Positions 41,525 to 50,999 of a stretch of 51,078 nt of DNA are shown here, piece by piece. Location: NCBI RefSeq assembly GCF_006228105.1, contig NZ_VDHH01000014.1; one strand, given 5' to 3'. The notes below the pieces were generated by a model. That model ran no database searches, was not told the origin of the DNA, and saw only the letters and a list, made by a program, of their open reading frames with translations. The translations under genes and the position numbers were made by a program. The DNA comes from Chelonobacter sp006228105. GTDB taxonomy: Bacteria; Pseudomonadota; Gammaproteobacteria; Enterobacterales; Pasteurellaceae. Numbering within the stretch: the first letter of the stretch is position 1; the number at the start of each line of letters is the position of its first letter.

Positions 41525-41830
41525 ATGCCACAACGCGAAGTCCCGCTAGCGCACCCCGGGGAAATTTTAATGCAAGAGTGGTTGACTCCAATGGGAATCA
41601 GCCAATATGCGTTAGCCAAAGCAATTGGAGTACCGCCACGGCGGATTAATGAAATTGTACAAGGCAAACGCGCAATAACACCCGACACAGCCTTACGTTT
41701 GGCGGCTTATTTCGGTTGTGAAGCACAAAGTTGGCTGAATTTACAAAATCACTATGATACCGAATTGGCACGGCAACGAATTGAACCGACGTTAAGCAAT
41801 ATTCAGCCATATCACCTATTTTCACGATAA
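41525..41830 (+). CDS. higA: HigA-type antitoxin (XRE family)
   Basis: 101-residue helix-turn-helix protein. Typical start PLAHPGEILMQEWLTPMGIS, then the XRE HTH QYALAKAIGVPPRRINEIVQ and GKRAITPDTALRLAAYFG. It neutralises HigB and should bind the palindrome at 41154-41176. AAGGAG lies 10 nt before the ATG. Confidence 0.93.
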   Translation: MPQREVPLAHPGEILMQEWLTPMGISQYALAKAIGVPPRRINEIVQGKRAITPDTALRLAAYFGCEAQSWLNLQNHYDTELARQRIEPTLSNIQPYHLFSR

Positions 41831-41910
41831 AAGCCCTGAGCAATAATCATTTCTAAGCGTTGCCGATTCAGGTAAAATAACCGCACTTTGTTTGACGACT
41901 GGAAAGAAAG

Positions 41911-42768
41911 ATGAATTTTATCGGAAAAATTATCGGTTTTATTCTCGGTTACCGTTACGGCGGTTTCTGGGGGGCGATTTTTGGTGCGGTGTTGGGGCAT
42001 TTCGTGGATAAAAAAATCTATGAAATGGGCAGTGTCAGTTCCTCATTTTTTAGTAAAACCTTGACCCGGCAGCAGCTTTTTTTGCAAACCACCTTTGCGG
42101 TGATGGGGCATCTGAGTAAAGCCAAAGGGCGGGTGACACAAGAGGATATCCAGCTGGCGCAAGCGTTTATGAGCCGTTTGAATCTGGATTCTGCGGCACA
42201 GCGCATGGCGCAAGACGCTTTTAGTCGTGGTAAAGACGCTGATTTTCCGATCCGCCAAGTGATTCGTGAATTTCGAGTCGCTTGCGGCCGTCGCCCGGAT
42301 TTGCTGCGGATGTTTTTGGATATTCAAATCCAAACCGCACTTGCGGATAACCATTTGGATCAAAACGAAAAATCGCTGTTGTCGGTGATTGCCCAAGAGT
42401 TGGGGTTGTCGCAAATGCAGTTTGAACAAATGATGGCGATGATTTACGCCTCGCAACAATTCGCTTCCGGCGCACAATATCAGCAACAAGGCGGACAGTA
42501 TCAGCAGCAGGGCGGTTATCAAGGCGGACAGTCTTACCGCACTTCCGCTGCGGATAATCTGCAAGCGGCATATCAGGTGCTGGGTGTGGCTGCAACCGAT
42601 GATCAGCTGAGCGTAAAACGGGCTTATCGCAAACTGATGAACGAGTATCATCCGGATAAACTGGTTGCCAAAGGCTTGCCGCCGGAGATGATGGAGATGG
42701 CAAAAGAGAAAGCACAAAAAATTCAAGCTGCCTACGATCTGATCTGTAAAAGCAAAGGTTGGAAGTGA
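41911..42768 (+). CDS. djlA: Co-chaperone DjlA
   Basis: 285-residue membrane-anchored J-domain protein stimulating DnaK. A single N-terminal transmembrane segment with glycines (FIGKIIGFILGYRYGGFWGA) is followed by a TerB-like central domain (about 55-180), a Gln/Gly-rich linker (QYQQQGGQYQQQGGYQGGQS, about 190-210) and a C-terminal J domain with HPD in NEYHPDKL. The linker is encoded by imperfect repeats, so its length may vary between strains. Three USSs lie in or just before the gene. Confidence 0.95.
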   Translation: MNFIGKIIGFILGYRYGGFWGAIFGAVLGHFVDKKIYEMGSVSSSFFSKTLTRQQLFLQTTFAVMGHLSKAKGRVTQEDIQLAQAFMSRLNLDSAAQRMAQDAFSRGKDADFPIRQVIREFRVACGRRPDLLRMFLDIQIQTALADNHLDQNEKSLLSVIAQELGLSQMQFEQMMAMIYASQQFASGAQYQQQGGQYQQQGGYQGGQSYRTSAADNLQAAYQVLGVAATDDQLSVKRAYRKLMNEYHPDKLVAKGLPPEMMEMAKEKAQKIQAAYDLICKSKGWK

Positions 42769-42838
42769 TGAGGCAAAAGCGAGGGGTTTTGTTTTATTTA
42801 GCAGCGATTTATGTGGTAAGTACCGATAAAAGAGCGCT

Positions 42839-43792
42839 ATGATGCGGGTTATTTTAGCGCCAATGCAAGGCGTGCTGGATCCGTTCTTGCGCCACCTATT
42901 AACTCAAGTCAACGATTATGATCTGTGCCTGTCGGAATTTGTGCGGGTGGTTGATCAATTGTTGCCGAAAAAAGCGTTTTACCGTCTTTGCCCGGAATTA
43001 CAGCATGGCGGTTATACGCAAGCCGGTACACCGGTGCGGGTGCAGTTGTTGGGGCAGTTCCCTGATTGGCTGGCGGAAAATGCACAAAGAGCGGTCGAGC
43101 TCGGATCGCACGGGGTTGATTTGAACTGCGGCTGTCCGTCGAAAACCGTAAATAACAGCCAAGGCGGCGCTTCGTTGCTGAAACAGCCTGAGCTGATTTA
43201 TCAAGCCACAAAAGCGATTCGCAGTGCATTGGACAAACAGCATCAGGTTAGCGTCAAAGTGCGGTTGGGTTGGGACAGCGACACGGCGGCGTTTGAAATT
43301 GCCGATGCGGTGCAGCAGGGGGGCGCGGATGAAATCACGATTCACGGACGGACCAAAACGGACGGCTACCGTGCTGAACGCATCAACTGGCGCAAAATCG
43401 GCGAAATTCGTCAACGTTTAACGATTCCGGTGATTGCCAACGGTGAAATCCGGAACTGGCAGGACGGACAAAATTGTCTGACACTGACCGGCTGTGAGGC
43501 GCTGATGATCGGACGCGGCGCACTGAATATCCCCAATCTCAGCCGTGTGGTGAAATTTAATCAATCGAAACTGGCTTGGCAGCAGGTGCTGTTGCTGTTG
43601 CAGCAATACGTTAATTTGGAAAACCCTGATGACCGAGGCTTTTATCACGTTGCCCGCATCAAGCAGTGGCTGCGTTATCTGGAAAAAGCGTATCCACAAG
43701 CCGAGCAGCTGTTTCACATCATTAAAACCGAATGCGGTTATCAAGGTTTAAAGGCAGAAGTGGAGCGCCAGACCGCACTTTCTCTTGTATAG
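42839..43792 (+). CDS. dusC: tRNA-dihydrouridine(16) synthase DusC
   Basis: FMN/NADPH enzyme reducing a uridine (position 16) in tRNA; 317 residues. Dus motifs: ILAPMQGVLDPFLRHLL, DLNCGCPSKTVNNSQGGASL (catalytic Cys), TIHGRTKTDGYRAERINWRK, IPVIANGEI. The early PMQGVLD is typical of DusC rather than DusA or DusB. Tandem ATGs at 42839 and 42842. yjjG starts 9 bp after its stop, so the four genes from dusC to yjjX form a compact operon. Confidence 0.93.
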   Translation: MMRVILAPMQGVLDPFLRHLLTQVNDYDLCLSEFVRVVDQLLPKKAFYRLCPELQHGGYTQAGTPVRVQLLGQFPDWLAENAQRAVELGSHGVDLNCGCPSKTVNNSQGGASLLKQPELIYQATKAIRSALDKQHQVSVKVRLGWDSDTAAFEIADAVQQGGADEITIHGRTKTDGYRAERINWRKIGEIRQRLTIPVIANGEIRNWQDGQNCLTLTGCEALMIGRGALNIPNLSRVVKFNQSKLAWQQVLLLLQQYVNLENPDDRGFYHVARIKQWLRYLEKAYPQAEQLFHIIKTECGYQGLKAEVERQTALSLV

Positions 43793-43801
43793 GAAATAAA
43801 G

Positions 43802-44482
43802 TTGAAATATCAATGGATCTTTTTTGATGCCGACGAAACGCTGTTCTCATTTGATTCGTTTCGTGGCTTACAACAAATGTTTGCGCAATATGATGTTGAA
43901 TTTACTCAACAGCATTTTGCCGACTATCAAACGGTGAATCAACCGCTATGGCAGGCCTATCATCAAGGCAAAATCAGCGCCGATGAATTACAAACCACGC
44001 GTTTTAACCAATGGGCGCAACATCTCAGCCGCCAGCCGAGCGAACTCAATCAGGCTTATTTGATTGCGATGGCCGATATTTGCCAACCGTTGGATGGCGT
44101 CGAAGCAATGTTGCAAACCCTGTCTGAAAAAGTGCGGTTCGGCATTATTACCAATGGTTTTAATGCGATGCAGGATCTACGGTTGCAAAAAACCGGGTTG
44201 AAACCGCACTTTGAGTTTGTGGTGGTGTCGGAAAATATCGGTTTACCGAAGCCGCATCACGGCATTTTTCAACACGCCTTAAACCTAGCGAAAGTCGATG
44301 ATAAAAGTGCGGTCTTGATGGTGGGCGATACGCTGGAAACCGATATTCTCGGCGGACAAAACAGTGGTTTGGATACTTGCTGGCTCAGCCACGGCAAAGT
44401 GAATGATACCAATATTCAACCGACCTACCAAATTGCCAATATGGAGCAACTAGTCCAAATTGCACAAGGAGGACAAGGATGA
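43802..44482 (+). CDS. yjjG: Pyrimidine nucleotidase YjjG (HAD family)
   Basis: 226 residues. HAD motifs: FFDADETLFSF (nucleophile Asp), ITNGFNA, and LMVGDTLETDILGG. E. coli YjjG dephosphorylates dUMP, dTMP and non-canonical pyrimidine nucleotides, a house-cleaning role. The start appears to be TTG at 43802, with AGGA 7 nt upstream. The stop overlaps the next start by 4 nt. Confidence 0.93.
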   Translation: MKYQWIFFDADETLFSFDSFRGLQQMFAQYDVEFTQQHFADYQTVNQPLWQAYHQGKISADELQTTRFNQWAQHLSRQPSELNQAYLIAMADICQPLDGVEAMLQTLSEKVRFGIITNGFNAMQDLRLQKTGLKPHFEFVVVSENIGLPKPHHGIFQHALNLAKVDDKSAVLMVGDTLETDILGGQNSGLDTCWLSHGKVNDTNIQPTYQIANMEQLVQIAQGGQG

Positions 44483-44877
44483 CTCGAATCAATGTCGTCC
44501 CGGTCAGCGAGTTGTGCGATCAACATCTGCTGGCAGAACACCGTGAACTAACACGAATTCCCAATGCGGTCGCTAAAGGCAAATATAATTTGGATGGACA
44601 GCCCGATGATTATAAGTTGGGCACCGGGCACGTTAAATTTTTTATGAATAAACTGACCTTCCTACACAAGCGTTATCAAGCGCTACATCAGGAGTGTCTG
44701 GCGCGTGGTTTTAATGTCACCAACCGCTGGGCGCAAGATCTGCCTTCAACGCCGGAGCTATGGTTAGATTATGTGCCGACCGACAATGCTTTATGGCTTA
44801 ACCGGGCTAGAATTGCAGAACGTATGCCGGTAAAAGCCCGTTTTACACCACATAAAATGCCAGAAAGAGTAGCGTAA
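44479..44877 (+). CDS. Pyrimidine-dimer DNA glycosylase, T4 endonuclease V type
   Basis: 132 residues (T4 DenV 138). The N-terminus MTRINVVPVSELCDQHLLAE, followed by HREL, closely follows phage T4 endonuclease V, with catalytic Thr2 (alpha-amino nucleophile after Met removal) and Glu23 conserved. LGTGHVKFFMNKLTFLHKRY and a region ending in WAQDLPSTPELW also fit. The enzyme should cut the glycosyl bond at UV-induced cyclobutane dimers. Start ATG overlaps the yjjG stop. Placed between two nucleotide house-cleaning genes. No LexA box is visible for this operon. Family presumably of phage origin. Confidence 0.9.
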   Translation: MTRINVVPVSELCDQHLLAEHRELTRIPNAVAKGKYNLDGQPDDYKLGTGHVKFFMNKLTFLHKRYQALHQECLARGFNVTNRWAQDLPSTPELWLDYVPTDNALWLNRARIAERMPVKARFTPHKMPERVA

Positions 44878-44878
44878 T

Positions 44879-45409
44879 ATGCAGATTGTGATTGCCTCGA
44901 CCAATCCGGTGAAAGTCAATGCGGTCAAAACCGCCTTCTGCCAACTGTTTCCAGACCGCACTTTGCGTTTTGAGGCGATGCCGTCCCAGTCCGGCGTGGC
45001 GGAACAGCCGATGAGTATGGCGGAAACCAAGCAAGGCGCTGTTAATCGGGTGCAATTCTGTCAGCAACAGTTACCCAATGCAGATTTTTATCTGGCGATT
45101 GAAGCCGGAATCGAACGTTTTGATTATGGTGCGGCGACCTGCGCTTATGTTGTGATCAGCGATAAAGTGCGGTTTGCCGTCGGGCGCAGTGCCGAACTGC
45201 CGATTCCTAATGTGATTTTTCAACAATTAAATTCGGACACCGAGCTAGGCAGCATTATGGATCGCGTGTTTCAAACCGAAAATATCAAACAAAAAGGCGG
45301 TGCAATGAGCCTGCTGACTAACGGCAATGCCAGTCGTGAAAGCGTGTATGTGCAGGCGGTGATTTTGGCGATGGCGCCGTTTTTACATCAAAAATTGTTT
45401 TGTGCTTAA
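44879..45409 (+). CDS. yjjX: Inosine/xanthosine triphosphatase YjjX
   Basis: 176 residues of the YjjX/ITPase-like fold, hydrolysing ITP/XTP. IVIASTNPVKVNAVKTAF at the N-terminus, FYLAIEAGIERFD and GSIMDRVF mid-protein, GGAMSLLTNG near the end. Starts one base after the preceding stop. With YjjG it removes non-canonical nucleotides. Confidence 0.92.
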   Translation: MQIVIASTNPVKVNAVKTAFCQLFPDRTLRFEAMPSQSGVAEQPMSMAETKQGAVNRVQFCQQQLPNADFYLAIEAGIERFDYGAATCAYVVISDKVRFAVGRSAELPIPNVIFQQLNSDTELGSIMDRVFQTENIKQKGGAMSLLTNGNASRESVYVQAVILAMAPFLHQKLFCA

Positions 45410-45693
45410 CGGGATAGTTTCGTGGTTTGCGCTTGGCTGAATAAAGAGAATCTTTGCCGATTCGGATAAAGTATTAGCATTCTTATAAAAAATATCTGTA
45501 TAATAAGCAGGCTTATACTCTTTGTCAGCGTGCGGCTATCAAAAATGATCTCTTTTACGTTATTAAAACGGTTGTGTGAAAACCATTTTTTATCCCCATT
45601 CTTTTCTACTCTAAACCCGATTGCAGATTATTTTTGCTAGTCGCAATAAAGAGATGAGCATCATTTAATGAATTATTTTAAAAGGAAAATCTC
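45410..45693 (+). promoter_or_regulatory. pnp upstream region
   Basis: 284 bp without a gene. TATAAT (45499-45504) is a good -10, with TTAGCA 19 bp upstream. The leader would be nearly 190 nt, in line with the autoregulated, RNase III-processed pnp leaders of enterobacteria, although I did not find a strong long hairpin. rpsO, which usually precedes pnp in E. coli, is not here. Confidence 0.4.
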
Positions 45694-47823
45694 GTGACTC
45701 CAATTGTTAAACAATTTAAATACGGTCAGCATACCGTAACTCTGGAAACCGGTGCGATGGCGCGTCAGGCAACAGCTGCCGTGATGGCGAGCATGGACGA
45801 TACTTCGGTTTTTGTGACTGTGGTAGCGAAAAAAGAAGTGAAAGCCGGACAGGATTTCTTCCCGTTAACGGTTAACTATCAAGAACGTACCTATGCCGCA
45901 GGGCGTATTCCGGGGGGCTTTTTCCGCCGTGAAGGTCGTCCTTCTGAAGGCGAAACCTTAATCGCACGTTTAATCGACCGTCCGATTCGCCCGCTGTTTC
46001 CGGAAGGGTTCTATAATGAAATTCAAATCGTCGCCACCGTGGTTTCGGTCAATCCGCAAATTTGCCCGGATATCGTGGCGATGATCGGTGCTTCAGCAGC
46101 GTTGGCATTGTCCGGCGTACCGTTCAACGGTCCAATCGGTGCTGCGCGTGTCGGATTTATCAATGATCAATTCGTGCTGAACCCAACCATGGCGGAACAA
46201 AAGCACAGCCGTTTGGATTTAGTGGTTGCCGGAACGGATAAAGCGGTTCTGATGGTGGAATCCGAAGCGGATATTTTAAGCGAAGAGCAAATGTTGGCGG
46301 CGGTGGTGTTTGGTCACGAACAACAACAAGTTGTAGTCGACAATATCAAACAATTGGTGAAAGAAGCCGGCAAACCACGTTGGGAGTGGCAAGCGCCAGC
46401 GGTCAATACCGCACTGGTGAACCAAGTGAAAGCGTTGGCGGAAAGCCGTTTGGGCGAAGCCTATCGTATCACGGAAAAACAAGCTCGCTATGCGCAAGTT
46501 GATGCGATTAAAGCCGAAGTCACAGTGGCATTGTTGGCAAGCAACGAAGATGAAAGCGTCAATGAGAATGTGATTGCCGATATTTTAGGCGCATTGGAAA
46601 GTGATGTGGTACGCAGCCGCATTCTAGCCGGCGAACCACGGATTGACGGACGTAGCGTCGATACGGTGCGTGCCTTGGATATTTGCACCGGCGTGTTGCC
46701 GCGTACTCATGGTTCAGCAATCTTCACCCGTGGTGAAACCCAAGCGTTGGCGGTTGCTACTTTGGGAACTGAGCGTGATGCGCAAATTATTGATGATATT
46801 ACCGGTGAGCGCACCGATCATTTCTTGTTCCACTACAACTTCCCTCCGTATTCCGTGGGCGAAACCGGCATGATCGGTTCACCAAAACGGCGTGAAATCG
46901 GTCATGGTCGTTTGGCAAAACGTGGCGTATTGGCTGTGATGCCTAGCATTGAAGAGTTCCCGTATGTGGTGCGTGTGGTTTCTGAAATCACTGAATCGAA
47001 CGGTTCTTCTTCGATGGCATCGGTTTGTGGTGCATCTTTGGCGTTGATGGACGCCGGCGTGCCGATTAAATCAGCCGTTGCCGGGATCGCGATGGGCTTG
47101 GTGAAATCCGACGATAAATTCGTAGTCTTGTCCGATATTTTGGGTGATGAAGATCACTTGGGCGATATGGATTTCAAAGTTGCCGGTACCAAACAAGGCG
47201 TGACCGCACTTCAGATGGATATCAAAATCGAAGGGATCACCGCTGAAATCATGCAGATTGCATTGAACCAAGCTAAAGGTGCCAGAATGCATATTTTGGG
47301 TGTGATGGAGCAGGCGATTGAAGCGCCGCGTGGCGATATTTCTGATTTTGCACCGCGGATTCACACCATGAAAATTGATCCGAAGAAAATCAAAGACGTG
47401 ATCGGTAAAGGCGGTGCAGTGATTCGCTCATTGACCGAAGAAACCGGCACCTCAATTGATATTGCCGATGACGGTACCGTCAAAATTGCTGCGACCGATA
47501 ACTCTGCCGCCAAAGCTGTGATGCTACGCATCGAAGACATCGTTGCTGATGTGGAAGTGAACCGTGTTTACACCGGTAAAGTCACGCGTATCGCTGATTT
47601 TGGTGCATTCGTCGCTATTGTGGGTAACAAAGAAGGTCTGGTGCATATTTCCCAAATCGCTGCGGAACGTGTGGAAAAAGTGACGGATTATCTGCAAGTC
47701 GGGCAAGAAGTTGCGGTGAAAGTGGTTGAAATCGATCGCCAAGGTCGTATTCGTTTGACCATGCGTGACATCAACCAGGGACAAGCCGACGAAGCAGTGA
47801 TTGCCGAGCCGGACGCCGAGTAA
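45694..47823 (+). CDS. pnp: Polyribonucleotide nucleotidyltransferase
   Basis: 3'-5' phosphorolytic exoribonuclease of the RNA degradosome; 709 residues. Two RNase PH domains, the second with FTRGETQALAVATLGT and the start of the KH domain after APRIHTMKIDPKKIKDVIGK (GxxG loop GKGG), followed by an S1 domain (VYTGKVTRIADFGAFVAIVG). The start is GTG 45694 with AAGGA upstream. Followed by nlpI and deaD as in E. coli. Confidence 0.98.
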   Translation: MTPIVKQFKYGQHTVTLETGAMARQATAAVMASMDDTSVFVTVVAKKEVKAGQDFFPLTVNYQERTYAAGRIPGGFFRREGRPSEGETLIARLIDRPIRPLFPEGFYNEIQIVATVVSVNPQICPDIVAMIGASAALALSGVPFNGPIGAARVGFINDQFVLNPTMAEQKHSRLDLVVAGTDKAVLMVESEADILSEEQMLAAVVFGHEQQQVVVDNIKQLVKEAGKPRWEWQAPAVNTALVNQVKALAESRLGEAYRITEKQARYAQVDAIKAEVTVALLASNEDESVNENVIADILGALESDVVRSRILAGEPRIDGRSVDTVRALDICTGVLPRTHGSAIFTRGETQALAVATLGTERDAQIIDDITGERTDHFLFHYNFPPYSVGETGMIGSPKRREIGHGRLAKRGVLAVMPSIEEFPYVVRVVSEITESNGSSSMASVCGASLALMDAGVPIKSAVAGIAMGLVKSDDKFVVLSDILGDEDHLGDMDFKVAGTKQGVTALQMDIKIEGITAEIMQIALNQAKGARMHILGVMEQAIEAPRGDISDFAPRIHTMKIDPKKIKDVIGKGGAVIRSLTEETGTSIDIADDGTVKIAATDNSAAKAVMLRIEDIVADVEVNRVYTGKVTRIADFGAFVAIVGNKEGLVHISQIAAERVEKVTDYLQVGQEVAVKVVEIDRQGRIRLTMRDINQGQADEAVIAEPDAE

Positions 47824-47828
47824 TAAAA

Positions 47829-47879
47829 TATTCAAGCTGCTAAATTTACGATAAGATAAGCAAAGCAGCTTGAATTTTT
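47829..47879 (+). terminator. hairpin between pnp and nlpI
   Basis: ATTCAAGCTGCT and AGCAGCTTGAAT are perfectly complementary around a 23-nt loop, followed by TTTTA. It probably ends most pnp transcripts, with some read-through into nlpI. Confidence 0.75.
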
Positions 47880-47896
47880 ATCCAAGGGTTATGAAC

Positions 47897-48805
47897 ATGA
47901 AAATCGCCAATAATATGATGAATTACACAAAATCACTTTGTGTGCTGGCATTTTTATTGCTGGCGGCGGCATGTTCAATGCGTCCGACTATTCCGCTGAT
48001 TTCCGACAAAAATGTGACCTTGGCTGAACAAAATCCATTGCTGCATTTCGATCAAGAAGTGATGATTGCACGGATCAGCCAGGTATTACTGGTCGGAAAT
48101 TTGGCAAAAAATGAGCGAGCGTCGTTACATTTTGAGCGTGGAGTACTATATGACAGCTTGGGATTATGGGGATTAGCCCGTTATGACTTTACCCAAGCCT
48201 TGATGCTGCAACCTAAGTTAGCGGCGGTTTATAATTATTTAGGGCTTTACCTCTTGTTGGACGGTGACTATGACGGCTCTTTAGATGCGTTTAATGCGGT
48301 GCTGCATCTGGATCCGAATTATGAATATGCTTATTTAAATCGCGCACTAAACTTCTATTACGTCGGTCGTCACGGGCTAGCGCAACGCGACTTTTTAACC
48401 TTTTATGAGGCGGATCCGAGTGATCCTTACCGCACTTTGTGGTTATATTTGAATGAATTGAAATATAAGCCTTATGAAGCAAAACAAAATTTGGCACAAC
48501 GGGCGAAAGGATTGTCCAATGAATTTTGGGGCACCAATATCGTTCATTACTATTTAGGTGAATTGTCTTACGCAGAATTACAGAAGAAAATTGATAATTT
48601 TGCCGTGCCGTATTCGCCGCAATATGCCGAAATTTTAACTGAAACCTATTTTTATCTTGCAAAACAACAACTCAATCTGGGGAAGGTTGACGAAGCGACA
48701 GCTTTGTTTAAGTTGGCTATGGCCAATCAAGTATTTAACTTTGTTGAGTATCGTTTTGCCCTGTTCGAACTTTCACATTTACGCTTGAATAATGTGCAAG
48801 AGTGA
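47897..48805 (+). CDS. nlpI: Lipoprotein NlpI (TPR)
   Basis: Outer-membrane lipoprotein adaptor that works with proteases such as Prc in peptidoglycan turnover. 302 residues. The signal peptide ends in lipobox LLAAAC. Tetratricopeptide repeats: ASLHFERGVLYDSLGLWGLA, AAVYNYLGLYLLLDGDYDGS, EYAYLNRALNFYYVGRHGLA. ATG 47897 is chosen because AAGGG lies 8 nt upstream; 47891 and 47918 are alternatives. Confidence 0.94.
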   Translation: MKIANNMMNYTKSLCVLAFLLLAAACSMRPTIPLISDKNVTLAEQNPLLHFDQEVMIARISQVLLVGNLAKNERASLHFERGVLYDSLGLWGLARYDFTQALMLQPKLAAVYNYLGLYLLLDGDYDGSLDAFNAVLHLDPNYEYAYLNRALNFYYVGRHGLAQRDFLTFYEADPSDPYRTLWLYLNELKYKPYEAKQNLAQRAKGLSNEFWGTNIVHYYLGELSYAELQKKIDNFAVPYSPQYAEILTETYFYLAKQQLNLGKVDEATALFKLAMANQVFNFVEYRFALFELSHLRLNNVQE

Positions 48806-49059
48806 GATCGAACATTAGCGGTTGTATTTGATACGAACTAAGTTAATAAACCGTCTTGATTGGGATTGTTTTATCACCGATTTCGTTGCCGCCGGATTGC
48901 ATCAATTATTCGGCAAAATGGTATTAAGGTGAATCATTTCTCAGCGGTGCGAATCTGCCCCAGTGCAGGATGTCGTACCGGACGCATTCTATCACGCAAC
49001 AATTTATCACTATCTGCGGTCTTAACATGATAAGCCGCTTTTCTACTATTGAGTAAAAA
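48806..49059 (+). other. 254-bp gap before deaD, likely long 5' leader
   Basis: No gene seen. Cold-shock genes such as deaD often have long structured leaders. A stretch near 48956-49000 is GC-richer than its surroundings and may be structured. Confidence 0.35.
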
Positions 49060-50928
49060 ATGACAGAACAAACTACTTTAACCTTTAACGATTTGGGCTT
49101 GCCTGAGTCATTGATTTCCGCTGTAACGGCTATGGGATTTGTAAATCCGTCACCGATTCAGCAAATTTGTATACCGCACTTGCTAAACGGCCGTGATGTG
49201 CTGGGCATGGCGCAAACCGGTAGCGGCAAAACCGCTGCGTTTTCATTACCGCTGTTGGCTCAGATCAATGCCGATATTCGTACGCCGCAAATGTTGGTGA
49301 TGGCGCCAACTCGCGAATTGGCGATTCAGGTAGCCGATGCCTGCGAACAATTTAGTAAAAACATCAAAGGCTTGAATATCGTCACCCTGTACGGCGGACA
49401 ACGTTATGATATTCAGCTGCGTGCCTTGCGCCAAGGTTCACAAGTGGTGGTGGGTACGCCGGGACGGATTTTGGATCACATTCGTCGTGGCACCCTGAAC
49501 TTGTCCGAATTGCGCTTTATGGTGCTGGATGAAGCGGATGAAATGCTGCGTATGGGCTTTATCGACGATGTCGAAGAGGTGATGAGCAAACTACCGGAAC
49601 AGCACCAAACCGCACTTTTCTCTGCCACGATGCCGGAACCGATTCGCCGCATTACCCGTCGTTTTATGCGTGACCCGCAAGAAGTGAAAATTCAGGCATC
49701 GCAACAAACGCTGCCGGATATCACCCAAAGCTGTTGGTATGTCAACGGGGTGCGTAAAAACGAAGCGTTGTTGCGCTTCTTGGAAGTGGAAGATTTTGAT
49801 GCAGCGATTATTTTCGTGCGCACCAAAACCGCAACTTTGGATATTGCCGAACTGTTGGAAAAACACGGTCATAGCGCAGCAGCATTGAACGGCGACATGA
49901 CCCAACAACTGCGCGAGCAAACCCTAGATCGTCTGCGTAACGGACGGCTGAATATTTTGATTGCGACCGATGTGGCGGCGCGCGGTTTGGATGTTGAGCG
50001 CATCAGTCTGGTGGTCAACTACGATATTCCGTTGGATGCAGAGTCTTACGTACACCGCATTGGGCGTACCGGTCGTGCCGGACGTGCCGGACGTGCGTTG
50101 TTATTTGTTGAACCGCGTGAAAGACGTCTGCTGCGTAATGTTGAACACTTGATGAAAAAGCAGATCGATGAAGTCGAATTGCCGAATCACAAAACGTTGG
50201 AAGCTTGCCGTCGTGAGAAATTTAAGCAACAAATTTCTACCCAGCTGGAGCACCATGACCTAGAAAAATACCGCAGTTTGCTGGAAGATATGTTTACCGC
50301 CGATCAAGATCATGAAGATTTGGCTGCTGCGATGATGATGTTGCTGCAAGGTAAACAAAAACTGATTCTGCCACCGGATCCGGTGATTAAAGCCCGTCGT
50401 GAGCGTCAAGAAAATCCACGTTCGAGTGACAGACGTGGACGTGGTGATGCGCGCGGTGATGATCGTGGCCGTCCGGCACGCGAACAAACCCCGATGGATT
50501 TATACCGTATCGAGGTCGGGCGTGCCGATGGGGTAGAAGTGAAACATATTGTCGGCGCAATCGCTAACGAGGGCGACATTGACAGCCGTTATATCGGACA
50601 CATCAAACTGCACGATGACTACTCGACAATCGAATTGCCGAAAGATATGCCGAAAGAGTTGTTACAACATTTTGGTAAAACTCGAGTGCTGAATAAACCA
50701 ATGCAGATGCGCTTTGTCGAAGAGGTGAAAGGCGATGGCGGTTTCGGTGGTCGTGGTGAACGCAAAGGTGGTTTTGCTCGTGGCAAAAGAGAAGGTGGTT
50801 TCCGTGACGGCGGACGCAGTGATTTCCGTGGTGGACGTGGCAATGATCGTTTCCAAGAGCGCAACGATCGCAGCGGCAAGCCAAGTTTCGACCGCAAACC
50901 ACGTCGTACCGGGCGTAGAGAAGGGTAA
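49060..50928 (+). CDS. deaD: ATP-dependent DEAD-box RNA helicase DeaD (CsdA)
   Basis: 622 residues. Helicase motifs: Q motif FVNPSPIQQICIP, AQTGSGKT, PTRELA, VLDEADEML, SAT, and HRIGRTGRAGRAGRA. The DbpA-like RNA-binding domain (about 485-560) is followed by an Arg/Gly-rich tail (GFGGRGERKGGF, SDFRGGRGNDRF). Acts in ribosome assembly and mRNA decay at low temperature. Position after pnp-nlpI is conserved. Confidence 0.97.
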   Translation: MTEQTTLTFNDLGLPESLISAVTAMGFVNPSPIQQICIPHLLNGRDVLGMAQTGSGKTAAFSLPLLAQINADIRTPQMLVMAPTRELAIQVADACEQFSKNIKGLNIVTLYGGQRYDIQLRALRQGSQVVVGTPGRILDHIRRGTLNLSELRFMVLDEADEMLRMGFIDDVEEVMSKLPEQHQTALFSATMPEPIRRITRRFMRDPQEVKIQASQQTLPDITQSCWYVNGVRKNEALLRFLEVEDFDAAIIFVRTKTATLDIAELLEKHGHSAAALNGDMTQQLREQTLDRLRNGRLNILIATDVAARGLDVERISLVVNYDIPLDAESYVHRIGRTGRAGRAGRALLFVEPRERRLLRNVEHLMKKQIDEVELPNHKTLEACRREKFKQQISTQLEHHDLEKYRSLLEDMFTADQDHEDLAAAMMMLLQGKQKLILPPDPVIKARRERQENPRSSDRRGRGDARGDDRGRPAREQTPMDLYRIEVGRADGVEVKHIVGAIANEGDIDSRYIGHIKLHDDYSTIELPKDMPKELLQHFGKTRVLNKPMQMRFVEEVKGDGGFGGRGERKGGFARGKREGGFRDGGRSDFRGGRGNDRFQERNDRSGKPSFDRKPRRTGRREG

Positions 50929-50959
50929 TTCCTCTTATTTTTAACCGAGATTTTTGATA

Positions 50960-50999
50960 AGTAGAGTAGGGGCGGATAGTTAATCCGCCTCTACTTTTA
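50960..50999 (+). terminator. deaD terminator
   Basis: GTAGAG plus GGCGGAT pair with ATCCGCCTCTAC, with a small bulge, followed by TTTTAC. The remaining bases to 51078 hold a USS (about 51053-51061) and no gene. Confidence 0.7.

Noticed and set aside
42450..42540. Repeat-like CAG/CAA-rich stretch, considered as a CRISPR or microsatellite
   Set aside because: It encodes the Gln/Gly linker of DjlA in frame; there are no spacers.
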